DNA of 64,000 nt from Rotaria sordida (Eukaryota; Rotifera; Eurotatoria; Philodinida; Philodinidae), in the NCBI GenBank assembly GCA_905250125.1, contig CAJNOL010000319.1, forward strand, positions 69,007-133,006. The letters are read 5' to 3'. A model generated the notes under the pieces. The model saw only the letters and a program-made list of their open reading frames with translations, made no database searches and was not told the DNA's origin. Numbering within the stretch: position 1 is the stretch's first letter; each line of letters opens with the position of its first letter. Positions 23,715 through 34,984 of this stretch are shown one piece after another. Both the position numbers and the translations under genes were made by a program.

Positions 23715-25160
23715 CAATATGCGTTGCTGCTCTTTATCCTCTTCGTAGTTCTCAATAAAAAAATGAAATCTAAGATATTGTGGTTGTGGTTACAAGCATT
23801 TATGAAATATGATCTATGCATTCCAAGTTAACAATGTAATAGCATATAAAAACAATATTGTTCAATGGTTAGTCATAATATCTTGATAGAAAAAGAATTG
23901 CTCTATAGCAAAACAAATATCACCAATGGATCCTGCATGATCGAAAATATCATTAATAATACTTTGAAAAATATTTTAAGCAAGATAAAATTAGCAAAAA
24001 AATTGGTCAAATGCTGTTAGTATTTGACCCATAACTTTTAAATGAACCAAGATAAAAGTCTTGGTCTCTTGTAGATTTGTAGCTTGTCAGCTGGCGATTC
24101 TAGTCCACTTCTCAAAATTTAATATTTATTCTATCTTTATAGAACAACAGTCTTCTCTTTCAATGTGACTATGGATCACTACTTATTCATGAAATAAATT
24201 TCAACAATTTTATATGAATTGATGCGGTGGATAAGTTTCTTTCCAACGGTGAAACTTGCAGCTCTGTATCTTGTTCCTATTAAAATTTATTCAAAAAATA
24301 CTCATTCGCCTTTTTTTTATATGATAAGTACTTATGAGGTATGTGTCAGATATGTCACTGTAGCCTGACTCGACACAGAATTCAATTTGGTATCTCGTAT
24401 ACCTATTCCAAATGTCATAAATACTTTGGTGCTGATAAGTTGGAAATATGATTTTCTCAATTTTGTCAACATTTGATGATGGTACATCTAGGAAACTTGA
24501 ATTACTTCTCTAGCGTGTGAGTTTGCTACATAGAGGCAAAAGCAATCGATTACGATTTGTTTACGATATGCAGTCGTATGGAGTTTTGATGTCGAATGCA
24601 CTGGGAAAGTTCTTCTGTATTAGTGATGAATTTATAGAACACGATTATGATTGGATGTATGAAAGAAGGAAAAGAATTGATGGTGTTGTGAATGAATGAA
24701 AAATAAACGTTCTGATGGTAGTGGTTATTAAGGGCAGTCACGTTCTTGTCTTTGTCTTCTATAGTGATGTTTTGTGTCGCTTAATTTTCTCATTAGCTTT
24801 CTTAATGAATTTCTCGGTAATATCCGCCAATATCATTCGAATATTCTCGTTAGTGTATGGCATGGATGTAGTTGTTGCATGTGGGTATGAAATTCAGACA
24901 TTCATGGCGGTTACAATTAATACGGAGAGTTGTATTGTCGTTTACTTTTAAAGCAAAGATGAAATATTAATAATAAAAGTCACAATCAACAAGAGGAATG
25001 ATAGAGAGACATGTCACGAATATTATTTGTTCGAAGGATGAAATGGATAAGTCTACATAGCTTCTGCATGTGACGAATTACAGTATCTGATTCACCTTAG
25101 GTGGCTTTTTACCCATACGCTACTACATGCCGCTTGATCAGGTAGTATGCGTCATATTTT
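23715..25160. other. no supported gene; one old repeat fragment
   Basis: Short open frames at 24517-24951 show no recognisable motifs. Bases about 24060-24300 resemble one arm of the fold-back element at 34985-35615, with a shared block around GTGAAACTTGCAGCTCT and TTCCTATTAAAA. Otherwise nothing is recognised. Confidence 0.4.
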
Positions 25161-25209
25161 CTTCTCTGTTTTGTTTGCGCGATGCGTCAATGATCATTTT
25201 GCAAATTAG

Positions 25210-25217
25210 TGACGTCA
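25210..25217. promoter_or_regulatory. CRE-like palindrome TGACGTCA
   Basis: A perfect 8-base CREB/ATF consensus lies about 250 bases upstream of the secreted protein gene at 25465. It is a chance-level motif, but its position is suggestive. Confidence 0.3.
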
Positions 25218-25381
25218 TCTATGTATAGTAATATGAAAAAATATTGTCCTTTTTCGAGTTATATTCCAATTGATTCATAATATTTTAGCAATTCATATAG
25301 AAACACCTACACTTAACGTAGGGAATCCACCAAAATGGATGGGATAGTTTTGCTATGACAGAGCATTATAATTCATCTGTT

Positions 25382-25389
25382 ATATAAGG
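25382..25389 (+). promoter_or_regulatory. TATA box of the M35-domain gene
   Basis: TATATAAG lies 83 bases before the ATG at 25465, which leaves room for a start of transcription near 25412 and a leader of about 50 bases. Confidence 0.5.
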
Positions 25390-25464
25390 GCAGTCTAGCA
25401 TCTTTTTTGTGTGTACACAAACAAAGTACTAATGTAAAGGCAGATTGCAAAACGTTGAGTAACT

Positions 25465-25998
25465 ATGAGCCAGCGACATATTGTTTTATACATTTCAATT
25501 GCAATGATGGTAGTTAACGTCTACGGAGTAGACCTGCGAGTTGCAATAGTTTCAGCACGATCGATGTTTAGTAAAACACAGGACGTAATAGTGAACGTGC
25601 AATACAGCAATACTGGTAATGAAACAATATATATTAATAAATGGTATATACCAGACAACGAATTACATGATCCATTATTCAAAGTAACCTGTAATGGTGT
25701 TCCCGTTAAGTATCTTGGTCCAATGATCAAACGACGCATACCGACTGATGAGGATGTGATTCCTCTAGTATCTGGCAAGACTATAGTCACTCTCGTCCGA
25801 CTCTCACCAGCATACAATATGACTAAGACTTGCAACTATTCAATCCAATACAATATGCCAACTGAGCGTGTTATCTTCAGGCATGCTCAAACATTGAAGC
25901 ATATCTCTGGCGAACCTATTAATAACCTTCAATCCAACATAGAGTCGAATAATATTCAATTGACTATCGAAGGTCGTTCTAATATACAGCATGAATAA
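25465..25998 (+). CDS. secreted protein: M35 N-terminal domain only
   Basis: 177 residues in one exon. Residues 1-21 are a signal peptide (hydrophobic core, cleavage probably before VDLRVAI). The rest aligns from memory with the N-terminal beta-sandwich domain of bdelloid peptidyl-Lys type M35 metallopeptidases. Key marks are NVQYSNTGNETI, NKWYIPDNEL-DPLF, NGVPVKYLGP-IKRR, and near the end the NIQLTIEGR element that normally leads into the catalytic domain. No HEXXH zinc motif or catalytic domain follows before or after the stop. It may be a stand-alone domain, perhaps an inhibitor or binding module, or a truncated gene. The intact signal peptide, TATA box and open frame favour an expressed protein (inference). 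Confidence 0.75.
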   Translation: MSQRHIVLYISIAMMVVNVYGVDLRVAIVSARSMFSKTQDVIVNVQYSNTGNETIYINKWYIPDNELHDPLFKVTCNGVPVKYLGPMIKRRIPTDEDVIPLVSGKTIVTLVRLSPAYNMTKTCNYSIQYNMPTERVIFRHAQTLKHISGEPINNLQSNIESNNIQLTIEGRSNIQHE

Positions 25999-27083
25999 GA
26001 TAACATTGCTGAGAACAAACCTGTGCTCTACTGACGGACTGAAACGAATTCGAACTTAACTAGAAACTCTTTTCGTGTAGACAATGCGTATGACTTGATA
26101 TACTATTTGTCTTTCTTTGTATAAAGAACATCTAATTTTAGTTTTCTTTTTGTATCGATAACAATTTCAAGATAAATATTATATGCTTTACACCAGGTTT
26201 AAAATTTTTTGAATCATTAAATAAAATTTTATTTTATTATTTAATAATGAATTTTATTCATAAATGAATTTGTTTCTTTTTATGCCAACGTTTCGACAGT
26301 TCTACTATCATTATAAATACATACGATAGAGATGCCCATTGGTAAATATAGTTTAAAGAACGAAAAAGTGAACTTCTGGTTGTGGCTAACTACCATAAAC
26401 TTTACAGATATCTCTACAATGATGGAGTCAGTGTTATGAGCCCCCATAATACTGATCATTTGCCTCTGTGGTGCTGCATCAATCCTGTTTTATCTTGACT
26501 TTTGGTTTTTTTTTGTTGGAGTTTCTCCGGATATATTCTGAGTAGTACAGAGCAAACAGTTCTATTTAGTGTGCATTGATAAACAGCAATGATTAACGGC
26601 TCTTACTACAAATCGACATTGTTTTGTATCTTTCGTGATGACTTTCCAATCAATCCACTTAATATTATGATTATTACGACTATATTTGTTTTGTTTTTTA
26701 AAGTTTCAAACCTTTCTTCTTTCGGAGAATATTTTACTTTTTTAATTCTATATTTATGTCGGATCTACATAAACTATGTGAATTAAATCTTGCAGTTGAT
26801 GGTTGCAAAGATAGAGATATTTCTTTTTTTTTAGATTAGCATCATGTTCATAGAATCTTCTGGATATTAGTCGTATAGGTTTACTTATGTATGAAGCTTG
26901 ATAATTAGAATAATTAATTTTATAAGCAAGTTCATTAGTTTTTTTCCTAGTATTTCAGTTGGTTTTTCAACAAATAGAATATCTATGACTACGGGTTTTT
27001 TTTTTACTAATGATAGAAAGTACTCCAAATGTTCAAGGACTTTTAATTTCATCTTTTGATCACCAGTAGGTTACAATGAGACT
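25999..27083. other. 3' flank and intergenic, no gene
   Basis: A run of AATAAAATTT-type sequence near 26219 could serve for polyadenylation of the gene at 25465. No other signal was recognised. Confidence 0.4.
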
Positions 27084-27491
27084 ATGAAAACCACAAGAGC
27101 ATTCGTGCCTATGACTCTTGTCTCCCGACATATGATAAAATATATATCAAAAAAGAGAGACCTTTTATTATTTTTTGCAAAAAATCATTTCTATGTATTT
27201 CTCAATATTTCCGATGTTGAGCATAACTGTTCAAGAAAATTGATAGCAAACTCTACTATATCTAAATTTCAAATACTGAATAAACTGAATTATGAAGTAC
27301 TGAACATTTATCAGTACATTAGCTGGTCTCAAACACTTTCTTTCATGTATCAGAAGCAAAAAATAAACAAATCATATATTATTCAAGTTAAACTACAAAT
27401 GAAAAAAAGTAAGAACTCATGTAATGATAGTGGTAATCTGCACAGAAGTGATGAACATACAATACGTTTCGACACTACGAACAACAAATGA
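27084..27491 (+). CDS. hypothetical open frame, 135 codons
   Basis: An open frame of 135 codons, the longest in an AT-rich stretch. It is Lys/Ser/Asn-rich and starts MKTTRAFVPMT. I recognise no domain, signal peptide or repeat. No paralog lies in the window. It may be a chance open frame. Confidence 0.2.
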   Translation: MKTTRAFVPMTLVSRHMIKYISKKRDLLLFFAKNHFYVFLNISDVEHNCSRKLIANSTISKFQILNKLNYEVLNIYQYISWSQTLSFMYQKQKINKSYIIQVKLQMKKSKNSCNDSGNLHRSDEHTIRFDTTNNK

Positions 27492-27949
27492 AATGAAAAC
27501 GTCCAGGATAAGTATTCGTATGTTGACCTGCAAACTAACTGTATTATATGCATTTACGTAAGACAAATATCACCATCTGATAATGTACGAGTGATAATAG
27601 TGGAGTTATACTATTTCGATCAGAGATTTGAATATTTAGTTGGTCGAGGGCAACCCAATTAAATTATAATTTATATAAAATTTTTCTTTTGCTTTTTTGC
27701 TAATTCGACATGGGTGTGCTTTCGAAATTATAAATTCGAATTTATATAAAATTTTTCTTTTGTTGTTATGCTGTGACAACATGGAAGTCGTTTTTTTTTG
27801 AATTTTTCATTTATATTCGAACTCGAATTAGGCATCTACTCTCCATAGCATGATGCTTTTTGTTAAAACAATAAAGACAAGAAAAATTTATCACTGTCAG
27901 AACAAAAGGTTTTTACTTTTTTTGCTACCGCATAGCTCGCTTCTCTTGA
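27492..27949. repeat. intergenic with short direct repeat
   Basis: The block ATTTATATAAAATTTTTCTT occurs near 27670 and again near 27740, about 70 bases apart, in similar context. It looks like a local tandem duplication. No gene. Confidence 0.4.
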
Positions 27950-28258
27950 CTATTGTGCCCTTCCCTTTGCAAAGCAGCCAGTACGGCATCTGCCGACATT
28001 GCGCGTAGATCCTTCCTTTTTTTCGACCTTGGAATCAGCAAGTTTGCACTTCGTATGGGTTGCTGATTTTTGTCTCGGATCAGATTTCAGCTTCTCGAAT
28101 GGCATGCCTTGCAGTAAATATATCACAAGATTTTTGCGAAACTGCAGAATTGTCATTCCGTTCCATGTCATGTTATAAACAGAAAAGAGAAAACGACAGA
28201 CCAGCACAGAATGGAAAGACCAATGAGTAGATTTGTCGAAAGACGAATGCACACGCAA
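27950..28258 (-). pseudogene. possible transposase C-terminal remnant
   Basis: A 102-codon open frame with a hydrophobic/aromatic stretch (FHSVLVCRFLFSVYNMTWNG), then FRKNLVIYLL and a basic, Cys-containing tail (RNVGRCRTGCFAKGRAQ). The order recalls the C-terminus of piggyBac-type transposases, which end in a Cys-rich basic segment. Too few Cys/His residues are present to be sure. It could be random. Confidence 0.22.
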
Positions 28259-29000
28259 ATGAATCTGTAGAACTACTCTCTAATAAGATCGAATCATATC
28301 GAATGTGTTAAGTAAGTTGTGGAAGCTATCCTCTATAGTCTATCATTGCCAATGGGGTTTATTCTGTGTTCTATTCCAGCAAGCAACATCAATGTTGAAA
28401 GTGCATTTTTGGAGATGAGATATTTGTCCGATGACTTTTGCAATTGAATGTCAGTAGATTCAATAGCTGCAGAACTATAAAATTTGCTGAAATAGATCAT
28501 TATTGCACGAACATATACAAACATATGGTGTCTAAAAAAGAATTGCTAACCGAAAACCATTCAAATAGTAAATGCGGTTACATTAAAAAAAATGATATGT
28601 TTAATAAAATATCCATCTTCCTTATGTATTATTTGTTATCTTTTAGAGCTTTGAGAATAAAGAAGTGACATGGAAAGAAGCAGCAAGTTATTTAAATCCA
28701 TAGAAATACGAGGAATCTACAAAAGACAGTTTTCCGCCTGATTTTCGCTTTCTTGGCTTGAAGAGGTGATAGCCCTGTTTCACATATTTAAGAAAATATA
28801 ACGTTTTCTATTTTTATTAGTAAACTAATTTTGACATTTTATTTGCCTATTAGAAAATAAAAAGATATTGTAACTTGAGAGTTCTCGCTTACTGAATTAA
28901 TCTTAAACAATGTTTCAATGATATGTTGTTAATTGTTTTTAATTCTGGTTCTTCATCGAAAAAGTAAAGCAAAGCACTGAAAGAAAGTAGTCATTCATTT
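28259..29000. other. intergenic; duplicated 3' flank at its right end
   Basis: Bases about 28790-28985 match 6710-6900, the 3' flank of paralog 2. The rest has no recognised content. Confidence 0.5.
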
Positions 29001-29243
29001 TATTGAATTGTATACAGGCTTACACCATTCATATTTGACATAACTAGCTTATTTATGTCGAACAGCATAGCACGATAGGGACTTGGATGATATTGAATTG
29101 TTTTCTTTATTTTTTCATCTTCTGTAATCTGTAACAGACGTTCAGTCTTGTGGTCGGCAATCAGCCATTCATTACAAGTACGTGAGCAGCAGAGAAATGC
29201 TCTATTTTGAACGCACGTAATATCAAGTTGAAGTAACCAGATT
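29001..29243 (-). pseudogene. B-box/propeller paralog, C-terminal fragment
   Basis: The last 80 or so codons of a sixth copy (LLQLDITC, CCSRTCNEWLIADHKTERL, then KKTIQYHPSPYRAMLFD and the stop inside AATAAA). The frame is fully open, so truncation looks recent. Homology ends at about 29243, directly against an inverted-repeat element, and nothing of the B-box, coiled coil or other blades follows. Confidence 0.85.
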
Positions 29244-29244
29244 A

Positions 29245-29373
29245 GGGACGGTCATTTAATGTTACTTTAAAAAAATAATGATAAATGAATCCTTTAACTT
29301 TATTTTCTAAAGATAAATGATTGGAAAAAAAAGGGTATCATTTATTTTTTAAAGTAACACTGAATGACCACCC
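29245..29373. mobile_element. short fold-back MITE, about 130 bp
   Basis: It starts GGGACGGTCATTTAATGTTA and ends with the complementary TAACACTGAATGACCACCC. Arms of about 55 bases surround a small loop. It lies exactly at the break of the truncated paralog. Confidence 0.8.
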
Positions 29374-31201
29374 ATAATTCCAAACTGAACAAATATTGAA
29401 GATACGCATTGAAGACTACATATAAGCAACCATCCAGATTTTATTCTCTGAACTGCTATCATCGGTAACAATATTCATTATTGGAAAACATTTATTAAAT
29501 ATTAAAATAATTCTAGCAGATATATTTTATTGAGTCGAATGTTAAACTATGTTCGAACATCCATTCTACATATTTTAGATAAAAAATATATAATGTAAAA
29601 GAATAAAAACGTCAATCGGATGAAATTATTCTACGATAATTTTCAATAAAGTACTTTCTTATTAATAATGGTAGTTGAGTTGAATAAATTTTGGATAATC
29701 ATATATATATATGATTCTTTAAATACATCTACCCTCAATCTCTGTCCAATTTTAGATACTGGGAAAATATAAAGAATTGAAGGTCAACCAAAAAAAGCTA
29801 TCATCCCACTGCTCTCCGCCTAAATCCGCCACTGAAATTGTGAATTTTTATTTCAATCTCTTCAGAATGGATTTATATTCTTGTTCGCTTGCCTAAGTAG
29901 ATAATATTATTTCGAATATGTCGCCCAATTCTTCTTTCACTTGACTCATCGAAAAAAAAAAAGTTTCTATGCGTGTGATTGGTCGAAAATATCATTTAAT
30001 GCGAATTCTGTTCTTGATATACAGAAAAGCGATGTAATAAAGAAAACATACAGGTAGTGATACTTCAATCGTTCCTGCTTAATCAAAACAAGTTATTTTT
30101 TGTTTACAAAGTGCTTCACAAGTGTAGTTACTTTTTCGTTGTATTGTTGTTAAGTTTGTTTTTCTCTCTTATTAATATTAAACACTAATATATATAATAT
30201 TTTAGATTTATTTTTTTTTGTGTCACTTTTTAATCATATAATCTTCCTAAGCTTTCGTTACTAATTCATTTCTAACAAAGAATCAGGAGTTCCAATGATC
30301 CTAAGAAAACTCGACCACCAAATACATTAACTACACATTCTGCTCAGATCGTCTCTTTTTTTTTAGCAACTGCGATGCAGTCACAGTATAACTAGGCCAC
30401 AAGTATCGATCACAGTACAATCGTACTTACGACGCATTTGCGTCGCAATTCTATCATAATTGCAAACATAGGTGCGTTCAAAGAGGTTGAATTGCTTTAA
30501 AAAAAACGAGAAATAAAGAGTAATTGTTGAACATTATCATATCCGTTCAGAAAATTATGCACAAAAATATTTTTTCTGAGTTGATCTTTCCACGTTAGCA
30601 CACGTTTTTTTTAAGAATCTTGTCTGACGGAGTGCATGCATAAAATTTTATGCATGCAAGACAATCTTAGAATGGTCGAAAAACGAACTATATGTAGTAA
30701 GCATACATGAATACGTAAGATTTTTTTTCAGAGATAATACGCAAGAGTGTTGCATACAATTATTTGCAAGAGTAAGAGTCATTCACAAACTCGCATGTTT
30801 TTCTTGAAAACTTAAAAAATTGTATTTCTATGCATGTGTTTGCGATATACACACATATGCGCAACAATTGCAAATATACGCGTTTTTTTAAGTTTTCGCG
30901 TTTGACTGGATTACACATAATAAAAAAACAACAGATTCTTTTCTTTTTTATCATATTTTCAAAAACAAATGAATATTCTATTTTTCGACGAATCATCACC
31001 TCCAGTCGACGTCTTCATTGTTATTCTTCTAAAATCGTTTTTCTTACAACATCTGTTAATGAATTGAACCTGAGACAAAAAAATCTTAACTTTTATAATA
31101 TAGATACAAAAGCAATCCTTTTTTTCTTTTCTCCAATAAACAAATACTTTCTTACTACTACAGTTAATTTCAATACATTACAATTTTATTATTTTCATCA
31201 A
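29374..31201. other. intergenic and 5' flank of paralog 5
   Basis: No gene is supported. A hairpin lies at 30613-30668 (listed separately). Bases about 30945-31201 match 10386-10669, the leader of paralog 3. An in-frame open extension from 30830 to the ATG at 31202 lies in this flank and is judged non-coding. Confidence 0.5.
30613..30668. repeat. hairpin with perfect 26-base palindrome
   Basis: Bases 30633-30658 are perfectly self-complementary (TGCATGCATAAAA and its mirror). Outer pairs extend the stem (AAGA-TCTTGTCT against AGACAATCTT). Function unknown. Confidence 0.6.
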
Positions 31202-32506
31202 ATGTCTTCATTATGTTCGATCGAAAGATGTACTCGAACATCACGTGGTTTGTGTGATTGTTGCCAACAAAATCTTTGTTTACAACATTTAAATGAACAT
31301 AATGCTTTACTCACTGTTCAACTGAATCCTTTAACTGATGAAATTAATGTACTTAGAGATCGTCTTAAAACACTCAATATTCAAAAAACAATTGCGGATA
31401 GTCGTCAAAAACTTGAACAATGGCGTCAAAATTGTTATAAGAAGATTGATTATTTTTTTGAACAAAAATGTCAAGAACTTGATCAACTTGTTAATGAAAA
31501 AGTTAGCCAACAACGAGAAGAACTAAATCAAATATACTTGAAGATAATTGAACTCATCAATGCACAAGAAGCAACTCGTCAAGATATCGATTTATTGATA
31601 TCAACTATTCGCCAGCTCAAAACAAATATGAGCAAAATTGAACGAACATGTTTTACGATCGATACTCGTCCATTACTAATAGATGACACGTTGATTTTCA
31701 TTAAAACAACTGAACATGAACTTGATCTATCAACTCTTTCACCTATCTACAAAACAGTTCATCATTCTGAGGAAAGTTTTCGATCATTAACTAGCAACAA
31801 TCGATACTTACTGATACATCAATATCCAAATTTATGTTTATTTGATAGAGAAATGAACATAGTCAAACAAATGTTATGGTCCTACGATGCAATTCAGGAT
31901 ATGTGTTGGTCATCAACATTAGATCGATTTATTGTCCTTGGAGAAAATAACATCTTTCTCATAAATGAAAATACAATGTCAATTGATAATATGAACACAA
32001 TCGAAGAGCGAAACTGGAAATCATGTACATGTTCTGATACAGTTCTCTTTGCAAGCACAAATGGATGGGCTTCATCTATTATCGAATTCAATCTATACTC
32101 AGCAATCGAACTGATTAGAGAATGGGAATATCCTATTACATGTTCGAAAGATGAAATTATTCATGATATTGCTTATAATAACGAAAATCTCGCTCTGATC
32201 GTTAAGAATAAATCCGAAATGTCGCTACGCATTGAACTGAGATGTGCGAAGACGCTCGATTGCATCTGGTTCCTTCAACTTGATATTGAATGTCTCTACA
32301 ATACAGCATTTTGCTGTTGTTCACTTACTTGTAATGAATGGCTCATTATTGACTATGAGACTCAACGCTTGGTGCAGATTACAAAAGATGGAAAATTAAA
32401 GAAAACAATTAAATATCATCCGATTCCTTACTGTGCTACTCTGTTCAACCTAAATAAGCTAGCTGTATCGACTGTGAATAACATAAACTTGCATACAATT
32501 CAATAA
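31202..32506 (+). CDS. B-box/coiled-coil/propeller protein, paralog 5
   Basis: Single-exon gene of 434 residues starting MSSLCSIERC. The upstream open frame to 30830 is rejected as coding because paralogs have stops there and it matches their leaders. Zinc-motif residues C5, C10, C18, C20, C21, C26, H29 and H33 are all present. A coiled coil follows (REELNQIYLKI), then the propeller-like repeats (DMCWSS, SCTCSD, NEWLIIDYETQRL). AATAAA overlaps the stop. It lies about 200 bases from the intact WDR18-like gene, convergent with it. Because WDR18 is whole only here, this is probably the arrangement from which the pseudogene-bearing units arose. Confidence 0.86.
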   Translation: MSSLCSIERCTRTSRGLCDCCQQNLCLQHLNEHNALLTVQLNPLTDEINVLRDRLKTLNIQKTIADSRQKLEQWRQNCYKKIDYFFEQKCQELDQLVNEKVSQQREELNQIYLKIIELINAQEATRQDIDLLISTIRQLKTNMSKIERTCFTIDTRPLLIDDTLIFIKTTEHELDLSTLSPIYKTVHHSEESFRSLTSNNRYLLIHQYPNLCLFDREMNIVKQMLWSYDAIQDMCWSSTLDRFIVLGENNIFLINENTMSIDNMNTIEERNWKSCTCSDTVLFASTNGWASSIIEFNLYSAIELIREWEYPITCSKDEIIHDIAYNNENLALIVKNKSEMSLRIELRCAKTLDCIWFLQLDIECLYNTAFCCCSLTCNEWLIIDYETQRLVQITKDGKLKKTIKYHPIPYCATLFNLNKLAVSTVNNINLHTIQ

Positions 32507-32704
32507 AATGAATGATTGCTTTCGTTCAGTGTTTTGGATTACTTTTTCGATGAAGAACTAGAATAAAAAAATTAATCGTATTTTACTGAAATATTATTTA
32601 AGGTTGATTTAATCATGACGATGAGTTATATAATCTTAATAACATTTTATCAAGGAACACGAAAAAAAAGATACAAAATATCTGACAAAGAAATTTTTTT
32701 ATAA

Positions 32705-34515
32705 TTAAGATGAATTCATTTGTTGCTCAAGTAATAAACGAGCCATTTGAACAAATGTTGGTGCTGCCATAGCTACTGATTCGTCGGATTCACCATTCAC
32801 CGGTGGCTAAAATAAAGTTCAATAATCATGAAAAGATTTATGTTTTCATAAAATTTTACCATAGGAATGAATTTTGTAGAATCCTGATTACTTATTGGTC
32901 TTTGCATAGAACCATTTCGAGTTGCAAGAGTATGTGCTACAACTTCACCATGTGTTTCATTGGAAAAACTCTATTTAAAAAAGATGTTTTACAAAAAAAA
33001 AGCCAAACTCATGTCTTAAACTTACACTAAATGGAATAGAAATAGTTGATCCTTCATTAATATCATCAATATCAATTTTAGCAAGAAGTATATTCGTTAT
33101 CGGACCTACGTAGAATAACAAAAAAAGAAGAGAACATGATAAAAATCAAAAAATTTCTTTATACTTGAACATGTTTTTTTAAAACGTATTTGTCCTGATG
33201 ATAAATCCCAAATGACACAATCTTTATCAAGACTACCAGAATATAAAATCTGTTCATCTGCACTTAATCGAAGTGATATAACAGAACCTCTAAAAAAAAA
33301 ATAAAATTCTCATAATAAATAATTTTTAAACATAATCTTTATATTCAATTTACTGATGATGATTTAATTGTTTTGAATTATTATTATCAATTGTTATTGT
33401 TGGATTTTGATGTTGAATTCCTCCAAACTAAAATTTTCATTCAAGGAAAAAATAAAGAATCTTTTCTTCTTCTTCTTATTTTTACTTGTGATGTTAATGT
33501 TCTTAATGAAACAATAAAAATTGTACCAATATCTGTACCACAATAAACTGTTTTAGAAAATGATGATGAACATATTGAATGAATTTCATTAGGAAATAAA
33601 AATGTACATAAACATTTTCCTGTAACAATATCCCATAACTAAAATTCAAAATTTTATGACTTTAGAAAAAGAAAAACAACAAAGATTATTAAAAACATAC
33701 TCGAACACTAAGATCACTTGAAGCAGTTAAAAGTAAATGAAATTTTCCAATCGATATTTGACAAAGGTCATGAATTGGACCTGTATGACCTTGAAATGAT
33801 TTCGTTGGAGAAATATCCAGATTTCGATCAGGATTTATTCTTTAATGAAAAGAAAAAGAATACATTTTTGTTTTTCGACTAAAACAAAACAAATGAGTGT
33901 ATTTTTGTTTTTACTCTTCAATATTCCATCGATGAATAAGATTATCTTCACCAACAGATATCAAACAATCTTGATCTTCATCAAATAATAAATGATTTAT
34001 TGTTCGAATATGTGCTGAAAGTGTTATTAAATGTTGGCCATTATCAAGCTAAACAACAACAACAACTACAGATTGTATATTTTTATTTTAAATTTATATT
34101 TTTTTTTACTTTATAAAGAAATATTTTATTTCCTATTCCACAAGCTAAGACAGTTGAATCACGAATAAATGTCATTGAACTAATAGGTCCTGCAACTGTT
34201 ATTTTTTTATAATCTCGATTCTAGAAATAAATGTAATAAAAAAAGAAAATGAAATTAATTATAAACCAATTAGAATCCTACTCGACTATTTAATTTCCAA
34301 ACATATATTGAAGGACGATCAACAGCAGCAGCATAGATATGATCACGAGAACATAAGAGACCATGACATGCAACAGGTGCATCACATTTAAATGTCAGAA
34401 GAACATTACCATTTAATCCATTAAAACCGCTGATTGTCCATGGATGAGCTTGTTGAGTAGTAATTAAAACAGTCGGTTGATATTGAACCATGGCTGTTGT
34501 CTTTGCAGGAAACAT
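32705..34515 (-). CDS. WDR18: WDR18-like WD40 protein (Rix1 complex)
   Basis: Nine exons, joined by eye: 34515-34282, 34220-34110, 34048-33915, 33839-33701, 33638-33486, 33427-33354, 33289-33171, 33105-33026 and 32806-32705. They total 381 codons with every junction in phase and GT-AG ends. WD40 marks include SIYVWKL, LISVGEDNLIHRWNI, GHTGPIHDL, LLTASSDLSVRLWDIVTGKCLC and LYSGSLDKDCVIWDL. The C-terminus ends in a short helix (FVQMARLLLEQQM). WDR18 in animals acts with the PELP1-TEX10 (Rix1) complex in late 60S ribosome maturation. The orthology is from recalled similarity of the N-terminus (PWTISGF, LLCSRDHIYAAAVDRPSIYVW) and the length; another WD40 protein is possible. Three broken copies lie at 1-415, 4393-5470 and 12010-12790. 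Confidence 0.72.
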
Positions 34516-34984
34516 GACAATAGTAGTAGAATGTGTTTTTTTTTATTCCAAATTTCAGATTGGATCCAAGAAATGAATCTCTATCTAAAGAGAAATAATC
34601 TAATTAGTCAATACAATAGATGTCGCTGTAAAAAAAAACAAGAAAGAATAATTAAATTTAAACAATGGATAATTTTAAAATAATCGATGTGATGGAAAAT
34701 TATCACAAACACCAGACATACATCATAGAGAAGCGATCGATGGAAAACAAACATCAAATATCCATTGCAATCCGTGAAATACCAACACATTTACTATGAT
34801 GATCGAGACCGAAAGTCCACTAGTTGAACATCGAAGATTACTGAATTCAGATAGAAAATCTAAATTTTAATAATCAAAAAACATTACAGTAATACCATTA
34901 TCCTAAGATGCCATATTATACAATAATATCGAATCTGTCTGTTAATTGATCTACTATTCATTTTACAATATAATCTATTGCATT
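34516..34984. other. 5' flank of the WDR18-like gene
   Basis: No coding or repeat signal was recognised. The promoter of the minus-strand gene must lie here, but no TATA box is obvious. Confidence 0.4.

Noticed and set aside
30830-31201. 124-codon N-terminal extension of paralog 5
   Set aside because: The stretch aligns with non-coding leaders of paralogs 1 and 3, which contain stops. Family similarity begins at the ATG at 31202.
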